Shown piece after piece: positions 30,889 to 40,334 of a DNA stretch of 64,000 nt (position 1 is its first letter; every line of letters begins with the position of its first letter). The DNA is from an uncultured Oscillibacter sp. (GTDB lineage Bacteria; Bacillota; Clostridia; Oscillospirales; Oscillospiraceae). The stretch covers positions 1 to 64,000 of the forward strand of contig CAJTMG010000017.1 in the NCBI GenBank assembly GCA_910577405.1, written 5' to 3'. Both the position numbers and the translations under genes were made by a program. Under the pieces are notes generated by a model that saw only the letters and a list, made by a program, of their open reading frames with translations, had not been told where the DNA came from and searched no databases.

Positions 30889-33800
30889 TTATTCTTCGGC
30901 CATCTTCTTGTATCTGGCGCAGCGTGCCTTTATATCAGCGGCCGCCTTTTCATAGAGCGCGTCCGCCTTGCCGGGGAAGTTGTTCTTCAGGGAGGCAAAG
31001 CGGTTCTCACCCATCAGGAAGGGCATCAGCAGATCGGTATCCGGCTCCGGGGAGTCCAGCTGGAAGGGATTCTTGCCCTCGGCAATCCGGCGGGGATCAT
31101 AGCGGTAGAGCTGCCAGTAGCCGCATTCTACTGCCTTCTTCATCTCGTCCTGAGAACAGCCCATACCCTTCTTGATATGCTGTTCCAGGCAGGGGCAGTA
31201 GCAGATCACGATGGACGGTCCGTCATACTCTTCCGCTTCCCGGAGCGCCTTGAGGGTCTGGGCCTGGTCCGCGCCCATGGCTACCTGTGCCACGTAAACA
31301 TAACCGTAGCTCATCAGGATGGCCCCCAGGTCCTTCTTTGCAATCTGCTTGCCTCCGGCGGCGAACTTCGCTACAGCAGAGGTAGGCGTCGCCTTGGAGG
31401 ACTGCCCGCCAGTGTTGGAATAGACCTCAGTGTCCAGAACCAGCAGATTCACATTCCGGTTCTGAGCCATAACGTGGTCAATGCCGCCAAAGCCAATGTC
31501 GTAGGCCCAGCCGTCGCCGCCGATGGCCCAGACGGATTTCTTTGCCAGGAATTCTTTGTTTTCCAGAATATAGGCTGCTTCCGGCGACTGCCCCGCGGCT
31601 TCAAGGGCGGCAAGCAGGGCGTCGGTGAGGGCACGGGACTGCTTGGAATCCTCCCAGCCGTTCAGGTACGCGTCCACGGCTTCCACGGCCACGCCCGCGT
31701 CCTTCAAGGCTTCCAGACGAATCAGCAGTTCCTTCCGGATGGCGTCCTGGGCATGGAAGAAACCATAGGCAAACTCCGCGTTGTCCTCGAACAGGGAATG
31801 CTCCCATGCGGGACCCCGGCCCTGCGCGTCACGGCAGTAGGGCAGGATTGGCGCGCCGCCGCTGATGGCAGAGGAACAGCCCGCCGCGTTGCCAACATAC
31901 ATCCGGTCGCCCACAAGCTGGCTGAGGAGCTTGATGTAAGTCGTCTCCGCACAGCCCGCGCAGGCAGACGAGAACTGGAAGTAGGGTTTGGCGAACTGCA
32001 TCGTCTTCACGCTCTTGCTGCTGGCCACGTCCGGCTTGAGGTACTTCTCATTCATGGCCACTTCGTCAAAGAGCGCCTGTTCGGACTTCATCACCTCAAA
32101 GGGCGTCATAATCAGGGCGTCGCCGCTCTTATCGCTCTGGTTGGCGGGGCAGGCGGTCAGGCATACGCCGCAGCCAAGGCAATCGTAGGGGCTGACCTGC
32201 ATCCGGAAGCCGTAGGCAGGCGCGTCCTTCCCCAGGCCCTTGGCAGGCACGGTGGCGAATGCGGCGGGGACTTCGGCCTTTTCAGCTTCGGTCAGCAGTA
32301 CCGGACGGATGGCGGCGTGGGGACAGGACATGGCGCAGCGGTTGCACTGGATGCAGTTCCCGCCTGCCCACTGGGGCACCTTGATCGCAACGCCGCGCTT
32401 GGAATAGGCGGAGGTGCCGTTCTCCCAGGTGCCGGAGAGCAGGCCGTGCTTCTTGAACAGGGATACCGGCAGCTTGTCGCCCTGCTGACGGTCCATGGGC
32501 AGAACGACTTCCTTTACAAACGCGCTGGCCTTGATTTCCGGAGCGGGTTCGTCAGCAGCGTTGGCCCAGCTCTCGGGAATCTCCACCTTCACTGCCGCGC
32601 TGACGCCCACATCTACCGCCGCGTTGTTCATATCCACAATCTTCTGGCCGGCCTTCTTGAAGTAAGAATTATAGTTGTTCTTCTTCATATCCTCCACGGC
32701 CATATCCAGCGGAATCACCTTGGTCAGGGCAAAGAAGGCCGCCTGCAAAATGCTGTTGGTACGGTTGGCCCCCAGTCCGACCCCCACCGCCAGCTTTGCC
32801 GCGTCAATGATGTAGAACTGCGCGTGCTTTCGGGCCAGGTCCCGTTTCATCTTGCCGGGCAGACGGTCTTCCAGCTCCTCCGGAGTCCAGGGGCAGTTCA
32901 GGAGGTACACGCCGCCCTCCTTCAGATCCTCGGTGGTGTCGTATTTCTGCACGTACGTCGGGGCGTGGACCGCTACAAAGTCCGCCGAACTCACCAGATA
33001 TGTAGCCCGGATGGGTTCGTCCCCGAAACGCAGATGGCTCTGGGTCAGACCGCCGGATTTCATGGTGTCGTAGGAGAAATACGCCTGGGCATACTTCCCC
33101 GCGATCAGGCCGATGGTGCTGATGGCATTCTTGTTCGCGCCTACGGTGCCGTCGCCCCCCAGACCCCACAGCTTGCAGGAAACCTGTCCGGGATGGGGCA
33201 GCTCAATTTCCGTGCAGTCCAGAGAGGTATGGGTCACGTCGTCGTTGATGCCGATGGTGAAATCATTCTTGGGCGCGTCCTGCTTCAGATTGTCATAGAC
33301 GGCGATGAACTGACCCGGCGTGGTGTCCTTGCTGCTGAGTCCGTAGCGGCCGCCTACCACCTGAATACCGGTCCGGCCAGCCTGATTCAGCGCAGTTACC
33401 ACATCCAGATACAGGGGTTCGCCCACGCTGCCGGGTTCCTTGGAGCGGTCCAGCACGGCCACTTTTTTCACGGTGGCGGGCAGGGCGGCGGCGAAGTGCT
33501 TCACGGAGAAGGGACGGTACAGATGGACCTGGAGCAGGCCAACCTTCCGGCCCTGGGCGTTCAGATAGTCCACGGTTTCCTTCACGGCCTCGGACGCGGA
33601 GCACATCACGACGATGACTTCCTCTGCATCCGGCGCGCCGTAGTAGTTGAAGAGCTTGTAATCCCGGCCCGTCAGTCTGCTGATTTCGTCCATGTAATAC
33701 TGCACGGTATCCGGCAGGGCGGCGGTGGTCTCGTTCACGCCCTCCTTGCACTGGAAGTAGATGTCGGGGTTGACGTTGTTGCCCCGGTTGGTGGGATGCT

Positions 33801-34431
33801 CGGGGTTCAGGCACTGGCGGCGGAATTCCTGGAGGGCGTCCCAGTCCACCAGGCCCCGGAGGTCCTCATAGTCCAGGGCTTCAATCCGCTGCATCTCGTG
33901 GGAGGTCCGGAAGCCGTCGAAGCAGTGCATAAAGGCGTAGCGGGAATGAATGGCGCTGAGATGGGCGACGGCGGCAAGATCCATGGCCTCCTGGGGAGAA
34001 GCGGACATGAGCATAGCATACCCCGTGGTCCGGCAGGTCATAAAGTCGGTATGGTCGCCGAAGATGGAGTGATGGTTGCTGGTGACCACCCGGGAGGCGA
34101 TGTGCATCACATTGGGCAGGAACTGGCCTCCCATGGCGTACATAGCGGGAATCATGAGCATCAGGCCCTGGGAGGAGGTGAAGGTGGTGGTCAGCGCGCC
34201 TGCCTGAGCCGCGCCGTGACAGGTCCCCGCCGCGCCCGCCTCCGACTGCATCTGGATCACGTCCACAGTGGAGCCGAACAGATTCTTCCGGCCCTTGGCA
34301 GACCATTCGTCCACCTTCTCCGCCATGGGGGAAGAGGGCGTAATGGGATAGATGGCCGCGACCTCCGTAAAGGCGTAAGCTACGTGGGCGGCGGCAGTGT
34401 TTCCGTCCATTACGACGTATTTTTTATTCAT
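30889..34431 (-). CDS. nifJ: pyruvate:ferredoxin (flavodoxin) oxidoreductase
   Basis: This 1180-residue single-chain enzyme oxidises pyruvate with CoA to acetyl-CoA, CO2 and reduced ferredoxin. The domain order is complete. The N-terminal pyrimidine-type domain has YPITPSSPMAE near residue 27. The CoA domain and gamma domain follow. Two [4Fe-4S] clusters are in CIQCNRCAMSCP and CLGCGVCLTACP (about 690-760). The TPP domain has SACAGCAETTYIKL and GGDGWAYDIGFGGIDH, followed by YSNTGGQSSKATP. The ATG at 34431 has AGGAGC upstream. It lies only 35 bp downstream of a UxaA-type gene in the same direction, so it may be the last gene of the catabolic island, but it could also have its own weak promoter. 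Confidence 0.96.
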   Translation of the reverse strand: MNKKYVVMDGNTAAAHVAYAFTEVAAIYPITPSSPMAEKVDEWSAKGRKNLFGSTVDVIQMQSEAGAAGTCHGAAQAGALTTTFTSSQGLMLMIPAMYAMGGQFLPNVMHIASRVVTSNHHSIFGDHTDFMTCRTTGYAMLMSASPQEAMDLAAVAHLSAIHSRYAFMHCFDGFRTSHEMQRIEALDYEDLRGLVDWDALQEFRRQCLNPEHPTNRGNNVNPDIYFQCKEGVNETTAALPDTVQYYMDEISRLTGRDYKLFNYYGAPDAEEVIVVMCSASEAVKETVDYLNAQGRKVGLLQVHLYRPFSVKHFAAALPATVKKVAVLDRSKEPGSVGEPLYLDVVTALNQAGRTGIQVVGGRYGLSSKDTTPGQFIAVYDNLKQDAPKNDFTIGINDDVTHTSLDCTEIELPHPGQVSCKLWGLGGDGTVGANKNAISTIGLIAGKYAQAYFSYDTMKSGGLTQSHLRFGDEPIRATYLVSSADFVAVHAPTYVQKYDTTEDLKEGGVYLLNCPWTPEELEDRLPGKMKRDLARKHAQFYIIDAAKLAVGVGLGANRTNSILQAAFFALTKVIPLDMAVEDMKKNNYNSYFKKAGQKIVDMNNAAVDVGVSAAVKVEIPESWANAADEPAPEIKASAFVKEVVLPMDRQQGDKLPVSLFKKHGLLSGTWENGTSAYSKRGVAIKVPQWAGGNCIQCNRCAMSCPHAAIRPVLLTEAEKAEVPAAFATVPAKGLGKDAPAYGFRMQVSPYDCLGCGVCLTACPANQSDKSGDALIMTPFEVMKSEQALFDEVAMNEKYLKPDVASSKSVKTMQFAKPYFQFSSACAGCAETTYIKLLSQLVGDRMYVGNAAGCSSAISGGAPILPYCRDAQGRGPAWEHSLFEDNAEFAYGFFHAQDAIRKELLIRLEALKDAGVAVEAVDAYLNGWEDSKQSRALTDALLAALEAAGQSPEAAYILENKEFLAKKSVWAIGGDGWAYDIGFGGIDHVMAQNRNVNLLVLDTEVYSNTGGQSSKATPTSAVAKFAAGGKQIAKKDLGAILMSYGYVYVAQVAMGADQAQTLKALREAEEYDGPSIVICYCPCLEQHIKKGMGCSQDEMKKAVECGYWQLYRYDPRRIAEGKNPFQLDSPEPDTDLLMPFLMGENRFASLKNNFPGKADALYEKAAADIKARCARYKKMAEE

Positions 34432-34466
34432 ATCAGAATCGCTCCTGTTTCTGTCAATTTGCTGTC

Positions 34467-35630
34467 TTATACGTAATTGCACACCCGGGCGATGGCCATT
34501 TCCGTAAAGCCAAGGGCCTCCGCTTTTGTCTGGCGCCCGCAGGCTACCTGACGAACCAGCTCGTACAGTTCGCCGCCCAGTTCGTCCAGGGTCTTCTCGC
34601 CATAGATCAGCGGGGACGCGTCCAGGTCTATGTTGTCTTCCATTTTCGCGAAGGTCAGCTTGTTGCCGGTAATCTTAATCACGGGGACAATGGGATTTCC
34701 CGTAGGCGAACCCCGGCCGCTGGAGAAGACGATGACCTGCGCCCCGCCTGCCGCCATCGCCGCCACGGAGGACGGGTCGTTGCCGGGAGTGTCCATAATC
34801 ACCAGACCGCTCTTGGCCTTCACCTGCTTGGCGTAATCGTAGACCGCCATCACGGGACTGTGGCCGCCCTTATGGATACAGCCCAGGGATTTTTCCTCCA
34901 GGGTGGTGATGCCGCCGGCCTTGTTTCCGGGGGACGGATTGCCTTCCCGTACTTCCTCGCCAACCAGACGGAGGGCCTTTTCGTAGCGGCGGACGATTTC
35001 CAGAATCCGGTCATGGACCTCCGGAGACGCGGCCCGCTTTGCAAGGATGTGCTCCGCGCCGATAAACTCCGTGGTCTCGCTGAGAATGGAGCATCCGCCG
35101 TCAGCTACGATCCTGTCGCTCATCTCGCCGATCACGGGATTGGCCGCAAGTCCGCTGGTGGGGTCGCTGCCGCCGCATTCCGTGCCGATAATCAGCTCGG
35201 ACATAGGGAATTCCTTTTTCTGTAACAGGGAGGCTTCCGCGGCCATTTCCTTTGCGTAGCGGACCGCGATATCAACGGCTTTCAGGGTGCCGCCCACCTC
35301 CTGGATAATCACCTGACGCAGGGGCTTGTTGGTCCGCTCCTGAATGGCCTTGACTACCAAATCCATCTGACAGTTCTCGCAGCCCAGAGAGACGACCACG
35401 GTGCCGTAGATATTGGGATTCGCGGCGTAGCCTGCCATCACGTCCATGGTGAGCTGCTGGTCGGATTCCACCTGGGAGCAGCCCTGCTGGTTGTTGAACG
35501 TCACCGCGCCGTTGACCTGCTGGGCGATGATGCGGGTGGTGTCGGAGGCGCAGACGCTGGCGGGCAGAATCAGGACGTAATTGCGCACGCCCACCCGCCC
35601 GTCAGGCCGCTCGTATCCAAAAAATGTCAT
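34467..35630 (-). CDS. UxaA-family hydrolyase, large (C-terminal) subunit
   Basis: This 387-residue protein matches the large domain of the altronate/galactarate dehydratase group. It begins FFGYERPDGRVGVRNYVLI and contains VSLGCENCQMD near residue 100, IIGTECGGSDPTSGLAANP near residue 162 and ITTLEEKSLGCIHKGG near residue 250. Conserved Cys residues in these blocks bind the metal or cluster of the family. The small SAF-type subunit is a separate gene 14 bp upstream. A strong AGGAGG precedes the start. The family dehydrates sugar acids such as altronate, galactarate or related hydroxy acids. The substrate here is unknown and should be read with the PdxA- and LarA-family neighbours. Confidence 0.9.
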   Translation of the reverse strand: MTFFGYERPDGRVGVRNYVLILPASVCASDTTRIIAQQVNGAVTFNNQQGCSQVESDQQLTMDVMAGYAANPNIYGTVVVSLGCENCQMDLVVKAIQERTNKPLRQVIIQEVGGTLKAVDIAVRYAKEMAAEASLLQKKEFPMSELIIGTECGGSDPTSGLAANPVIGEMSDRIVADGGCSILSETTEFIGAEHILAKRAASPEVHDRILEIVRRYEKALRLVGEEVREGNPSPGNKAGGITTLEEKSLGCIHKGGHSPVMAVYDYAKQVKAKSGLVIMDTPGNDPSSVAAMAAGGAQVIVFSSGRGSPTGNPIVPVIKITGNKLTFAKMEDNIDLDASPLIYGEKTLDELGGELYELVRQVACGRQTKAEALGFTEMAIARVCNYV

Positions 35631-35644
35631 TTTCTGACCTCCTG

Positions 35645-35923
35645 TCAAAAGTTTTCCGAATGGCTCTCCACATTGTGAACGTGGACGTGCTGACCGGCCT
35701 TGATCTCCGTGACGGCGGAGCCGATATGCTGGCCGTACTTCACCACCGGCTCGCCCTTGGGGATGTCCCGGCAGGCCAGCTTGTGATAGATGGTGATGTC
35801 CTCCAGAGCCGTCAGGGTGCAGAGTTCGCCGTTTTTGTCGTACTCCACCGGGCCGCCTTTCTGAATGGGTTCAATGGCAACTACCACATTGTCCGCGGCG
35901 TCTATGAGCATGGCGTTTTTCAT
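35645..35923 (-). CDS. UxaA-family hydrolyase, small SAF-domain subunit
   Basis: This 92-residue protein is the detached N-terminal SAF domain of UxaA-type dehydratases. It contains DNVVVAIEPIQKGGPVEY and CRDIPKGEPVVKYGQHIGSA, ending in a His-rich HVHVHNVESHS that resembles the metal-binding start of the family. It precedes the large subunit gene by 14 bp and follows the LarA-family gene by 11 bp, so it is firmly within the operon. In many proteobacteria both parts are fused; the split form occurs in Firmicutes. Confidence 0.9.
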   Translation of the reverse strand: MKNAMLIDAADNVVVAIEPIQKGGPVEYDKNGELCTLTALEDITIYHKLACRDIPKGEPVVKYGQHIGSAVTEIKAGQHVHVHNVESHSENF

Positions 35924-35934
35924 ATGGGTCCTCC

Positions 35935-37218
35935 TTAGAACAGATTGCCCTGAGCGTCAAAGGGCAGGTCGTAGGGTTCCGTCAGAATTTCGATATCCGG
36001 GTTGGCCTCGGCAAGGGGCAGGAGGCCTTCAGAAATCTCAATCTCCCCGATATGGGCGGTGTTGGGAATCCGGATCAGCTTCATATTGTCGTGGTCCTCC
36101 GCGTCGGGGCAGCACATCAGGGCCAATTGCAGGGCTTCCCGGTCGTTGTCCATAATCATGGGGATTTTCATCAGGTGCAGGAAGGTGTTGGTCACGCCGG
36201 TGGGATAGGTCATCTCCAGCTTCATCCGGTTTACCAGACGGCGAGTGGTGACCTCCGCCAGGCCGATCCCCTGAGCGTTGCCGTGGGTCTCGTCGGTAAT
36301 GTCCAGAATGACGACCTTTTCCGCCTGGATGCCGCCGGAACAATACTGAGGAAGCACAAAACGGCCGGAAATATTGGGGTCCATGCCGTCGCCGGAGATG
36401 TTCTTGCCGATTTTGTCCACCACCAGCACATCACACTTCTCAAACAGCAGACGGGCAATGGTCTTGTAGGAAATCTCCTTCAGGCCCGGCTCCTTGTCGA
36501 TAATCTCCTGCGGCGTCAGGCCCTTAATCATGTAGGTGTCGTCGTAGGCGTTCTCAATCACCGCGATGCCGCCCAGTACCGGGCAGTTCTCCAGAATCGT
36601 CCTGCCGTACTCCTCCACCAGCTCGTGCATAATGGCGGGGCTTTGATGGTGAATCGATTCCGCGCCCTTCTGCTTGCCAAGTCCAATGGCCATCATCTTC
36701 ATCAGACCGCTTTCGTAGGGTCCCCGGAAGGACGTGTGGGGCTTGATGCGGTTGAAGAGCAGGATTCCGTCGGCTTCGGAGGCGTTCTTGTCCACAAACA
36801 CAGGCTGTTTCCGGATACCGGAAAGCCCCACCTGCACTGTCTCCATGGAGCTTTTCACCGGGCAGCCCATGGCCTCTTCTGTAATGCCGTAGTCCTTAAG
36901 AATCTGGGTCTGACCCTCCGCGGTAGCGCCGCCGTGACTGCCCATGGCCGCGACAATGTACGGTTCAGCCCCTCTGGACTTTACAAAATCCACCATTGCG
37001 CGGGCCATGACTGCATTATTGGTCATTCCCCGGCTTCCGCAGGTAATGGCGATCTTCATCCCCGGCTGAATCTTCCCCCCAAGGTCTTCCCGGTCCAGCT
37101 CCTTCCGCACGGTCTCCGGAATGTCCTCAACAGGGATATGGGTACGGTCAAAATTCTGCCGGATGCGTACCATTTTCGGTATCGGCTGGTTTTTGATCAG
37201 GTCGGTAATGGTTTCCAT
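35935..37218 (-). CDS. LarA-family (nickel-dependent lactate racemase-like) protein
   Basis: This 427-residue protein belongs to the LarA/DUF2088 superfamily. The N-terminal part has IAITCGSRGMTNNAV near residue 58 and AMGSHGGATAEGQTQIL near residue 91, including the conserved SHGG. KPHTSFRGPYESGLMKMMAIGLGKQKGA near residue 160 is also typical. LarA proper uses a nickel-pincer cofactor made by LarB, LarC and LarE, none of which is encoded in the window. Other members racemise or epimerise malate and other hydroxy acids. Its place between AbrB-like and UxaA genes suggests stereo-inversion of a hydroxy acid before dehydration. Confidence 0.85.
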   Translation of the reverse strand: METITDLIKNQPIPKMVRIRQNFDRTHIPVEDIPETVRKELDREDLGGKIQPGMKIAITCGSRGMTNNAVMARAMVDFVKSRGAEPYIVAAMGSHGGATAEGQTQILKDYGITEEAMGCPVKSSMETVQVGLSGIRKQPVFVDKNASEADGILLFNRIKPHTSFRGPYESGLMKMMAIGLGKQKGAESIHHQSPAIMHELVEEYGRTILENCPVLGGIAVIENAYDDTYMIKGLTPQEIIDKEPGLKEISYKTIARLLFEKCDVLVVDKIGKNISGDGMDPNISGRFVLPQYCSGGIQAEKVVILDITDETHGNAQGIGLAEVTTRRLVNRMKLEMTYPTGVTNTFLHLMKIPMIMDNDREALQLALMCCPDAEDHDNMKLIRIPNTAHIGEIEISEGLLPLAEANPDIEILTEPYDLPFDAQGNLF

Positions 37219-37335
37219 AGCTTACTCCTCTCAAGGCAAATCAGAACTCACCGGCGCGGCGTCTGTCTTCTCTCTGCCAGGCCCGCCAGCGAACTGTTTT
37301 TATCCAAAAGCTGAACTCTCCTGAGCGCGGCGGAC

Positions 37336-38376
37336 TTACCCTCCCAACGCCCGGGCCAGCAGCAGGCAGAGGTGGGGGAAAATCGCGGTGGCAATCAGAA
37401 GGCGGTAAATCTGCACCAGAATCAGCCGGGGACTGTTCACGCCGATATCCGCCGAAATCAGCGCCATGTCCGAGGCCCCCGCCGGCGTCAGCATCAGCAT
37501 CCCTTCCCGCAGGGGGACCTGAAAGCGGCGTTCCATCCAGTTGCCGAAGAGCCAGGCGTTTCCCAGCAGCACGGCCACCGTAATCACCACCGCCCATAGG
37601 ACCGTAACAGGATTGCTGAACCGTTCCGGGTCCAGAAGACTCCCTATGTACGCCCCCGAGATCACCTGTGCCGCCTGCCGCAGCCACGACGGGAAGGGAA
37701 TCTCGAAGCCGGAAAAATGGAGGGCAAAGGTGGTAACCAGGGAGAACAGGATTGTCGCAGCGGGGACCCCCAGAAGATTCCCGAGCCAGGCCGCAAGGGA
37801 CGCAGTTGCCAGCGCGGTCAGAAGCCTTGCCATGCCGGAGGCGTTCAGAGGCTCCCGCTTCCGTTTTTCCAGTCTGGCCCTGCTCTCGGATACCGGCGGC
37901 GTGATGCGGTTCACTACAGCCGGGAATACCGCCACGCCTACCACCAGACGGCAGAAGTGTATCAGCAGCACCTTGGACGCGTCCGCACCGAAATCCACGG
38001 CAATCAGCGTCACGTCCGAGATTCCCCCCGGCACCGCGCACACAAGACAGCTCAGCAAATCCGAGTAGCCCGTGAAAAACAGCAGCACGCCAATCACCAC
38101 ATTCACCAGCAGCAGCGAACAGGTTATCATAATGACCGGCTTATAAAAATCCCGCAGCTTCCGGAAATCGTCCCTGCTGGCGGAACAGCCGATGAACACC
38201 CCCGCGATGACCTGGGCGATATGCTTTGAGATGGACGGCACGCCCTCCAGATGAAGCCCGGCGCTCAGAACCGCAGACGCAAGCGCCGCCCCGATCAGCA
38301 TCCCTGCCGGCACACGCCTGCGGTACAGGAGAAGACCCGCGGCGGTGCAGAGTGTCAGAGTCAGTATTGTCTGCAT
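37336..38376 (-). CDS. AbrB-family integral membrane protein
   Basis: This 346-residue membrane protein has two similar halves of the AbrB-type membrane family, which was formerly mislabelled ammonia monooxygenase. GVFIGCSASRDDFRKL near residue 55 and AVPGGISDVTLIAVDFGAD near residue 112 in the first half correspond to SGAYIGSLLDPERF and LTPAGASDMALISADIGVN in the second. About ten membrane segments are likely. The function is unknown; family members are often found beside tricarboxylate transporters and may be exporters or carriers. It lies 22 bp downstream of the PrpR-type activator gene. Confidence 0.85.
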   Translation of the reverse strand: MQTILTLTLCTAAGLLLYRRRVPAGMLIGAALASAVLSAGLHLEGVPSISKHIAQVIAGVFIGCSASRDDFRKLRDFYKPVIMITCSLLLVNVVIGVLLFFTGYSDLLSCLVCAVPGGISDVTLIAVDFGADASKVLLIHFCRLVVGVAVFPAVVNRITPPVSESRARLEKRKREPLNASGMARLLTALATASLAAWLGNLLGVPAATILFSLVTTFALHFSGFEIPFPSWLRQAAQVISGAYIGSLLDPERFSNPVTVLWAVVITVAVLLGNAWLFGNWMERRFQVPLREGMLMLTPAGASDMALISADIGVNSPRLILVQIYRLLIATAIFPHLCLLLARALGG

Positions 38377-38398
38377 TCCCTTTCCCCCTTCCCGCAGT

Positions 38399-40240
38399 CT
38401 ACTTGCAGCCCTCCTGCCGCTTGCTCATACGCCAAAGGGTGGTCCTGCTGACGCCCAGTTCCTTTGCCTGCTCCTTCTTCGTCTTGGCCGGCGGATGAGC
38501 TGCCGGAACCGCGCCGCAGGAAAAGCTGTGCAGCTCCCGCAGGTCCCGGGCCGTTACGTCAGCCGCGTCAGAGAGCACCACCAGACGCTCGCAGATATTC
38601 CGCAGTTCCCGGACGTTCCCCGGCCACGCGTAACGACACAGCAGCTCCTGGGCGCCGGCGGTCAGTTTGGGGGCCTGCTTTCCAAGACCCGCCGCCAGTA
38701 TCCGAAGCTGGTCCTCCATCAGGGGAATTACGTCGTCAGGCCGCTCCCGCAACGGCGGTATGGAGATTTCCAGGGCGTTCAGGCGGTAGAGCAGGTCGCT
38801 CCGGAATTTCCCCTGGGCTATCTGCTCCTGAATATTGACGTTGGTGGCCGCGATTACCCGCACGTCTACCGGAATAATCGCTGAACTGCCGATGCGCCGG
38901 ATTTCCTTTTCCTGTAGGACCCGCAGGAGCTTTGCCTGTAACGCAACCGGAATCTCTCCAATCTCGTCCAGGAAGATTGTCCCGCGGTGGGCCAGCTCGA
39001 AAAGACCCATCCTGCCCTCCCGGGACGCGCCGGAAAACGAACCCGGTTCATAGCCGAACAGCTCGCTTTCCAGCAGATTTTCCGGCAGCGTGGCGCAGTT
39101 GATCACCACAAAGGGCTGTGCCATCCGTCCGCTGGCGGCATGGATGCTGTGGGCGAACAGTTCTTTTCCGGTGCCCGTCTCGCCGGTAATCAGCACGTCG
39201 GAGTCTGCCTTGCTGAATTTTTTCGCAATCTCTACTTTCTTCCGCATTTCCGGATTCACCGCGATGATGCTCCGGAACGTGTATTTCGCCGTTGGGCCCT
39301 TCCGGACCAGGCTTTTCCGAATCTGCCGTTCCTCCTGCAAAATCTTGGACGCGGCGCTGGTGGTAATCAGAGTACCCACGCCGGAAACCTCGCCGGAGAT
39401 CAGCTTGTACCGGACGTAGTAACGCTGATTGCCAATGGTAACCAGCTTTTCCTCCCCATCCCGGCATGGGACCTCCTGACTGCCGATAAAGGTCAGCTCC
39501 GCCCCAAGCCGCTGCACGGGACTGCCCTTCCAGCCGGGGATAAAGGCCAGCCCGTAGAGCCGGTACGCCTGGTCGTTGGCCTCCAGGATGTGCCCCGTCT
39601 CGTCAAGGGCCAGTACCGCGTCATCGCTGTTGTCGAGAATCATGCGGATAATGTTTGTCTTGGTCCGTTCGGTGTTGATCAGCCGGGCGGCGTTGAGGGC
39701 TTCCTGAATGGCCCGTTCCAGTGTCGCCGGGCGGATGTGGATATAGGTACACGGAAAGCCCTGCTCCCGGCAGATGTTGCTGACGGTGCCCCCGCTGACA
39801 ATAGCTTCCATCCCGTCCCTCCGGCAGGCGTTCACCGCTTCATAGGCCGACTGCTCGTCCAGAACGTCATACAGCCGCAGTTCCGCGTGACAGAGTTCGC
39901 TCAGGCCCGGCAGCACCGCCTCCAGACCGTCGTGATGAATGCACAGGCCGATTTTCTTCGGATGGTACGTCTCCCGGCATTCCAGAAGGGCCGACAGAAT
40001 ATCCGTGCCGTCAAAGCCCAGATGGGTGATGTGCTTCCCGGGATACAGCCCGCAGAGCATCCTGTAGGTAATCCCCCGGGCGATTACAACATCGTAATGA
40101 TTCAGATGGTTCAGGATTTCGGGGCTTCCAAAATGATGGATGGCGTCAATGCGTACCTCCGCGGTCTGCATCTTCCGCAGCAAATCTCCAATGTACCCCA
40201 GTTGATCCGGGGAGGGGGCGAATACGATGACATTTACCAT
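38399..40240 (-). CDS. PrpR-type sigma-54-dependent transcriptional activator
   Basis: This 613-residue activator has an N-terminal PrpR_N ligand-binding domain (about residues 1-170), a PAS domain (about 195-300), and a sigma-54 interaction AAA+ domain (about 320-550). The AAA+ domain has Walker A GETGTGKE, Walker B TIFLDEIGE and the sigma-54 contact loop as GSFSGA in place of the usual GAFTGA. A short C-terminal helix-turn-helix (KEQAKELGVSRTTLWRMSKR) follows. PrpR_N domains sense small organic metabolites. It is encoded inside the island, whose first gene has a sigma-54 promoter and upstream repeats, so it very likely controls the operon. The start codon follows the SBP gene by 94 bp. Confidence 0.93.
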   Translation of the reverse strand: MVNVIVFAPSPDQLGYIGDLLRKMQTAEVRIDAIHHFGSPEILNHLNHYDVVIARGITYRMLCGLYPGKHITHLGFDGTDILSALLECRETYHPKKIGLCIHHDGLEAVLPGLSELCHAELRLYDVLDEQSAYEAVNACRRDGMEAIVSGGTVSNICREQGFPCTYIHIRPATLERAIQEALNAARLINTERTKTNIIRMILDNSDDAVLALDETGHILEANDQAYRLYGLAFIPGWKGSPVQRLGAELTFIGSQEVPCRDGEEKLVTIGNQRYYVRYKLISGEVSGVGTLITTSAASKILQEERQIRKSLVRKGPTAKYTFRSIIAVNPEMRKKVEIAKKFSKADSDVLITGETGTGKELFAHSIHAASGRMAQPFVVINCATLPENLLESELFGYEPGSFSGASREGRMGLFELAHRGTIFLDEIGEIPVALQAKLLRVLQEKEIRRIGSSAIIPVDVRVIAATNVNIQEQIAQGKFRSDLLYRLNALEISIPPLRERPDDVIPLMEDQLRILAAGLGKQAPKLTAGAQELLCRYAWPGNVRELRNICERLVVLSDAADVTARDLRELHSFSCGAVPAAHPPAKTKKEQAKELGVSRTTLWRMSKRQEGCK

Positions 40241-40334
40241 AGCACTTCCCTTTCTTTACAGGGCGCAGGAGCTTCACCGCTTCCAATGCACCCAGGCGGG
40301 CCTGCCGCGTAAACAGACCCGCCCGGGAGGGGAG

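Noticed and set aside
31177..34476. A 1099-codon open frame on the plus strand opposite PFOR
   Set aside because: It is a codon-composition shadow of the PFOR gene: low-complexity His/Gly/Arg/Val-rich sequence with no domain and no ribosome site.
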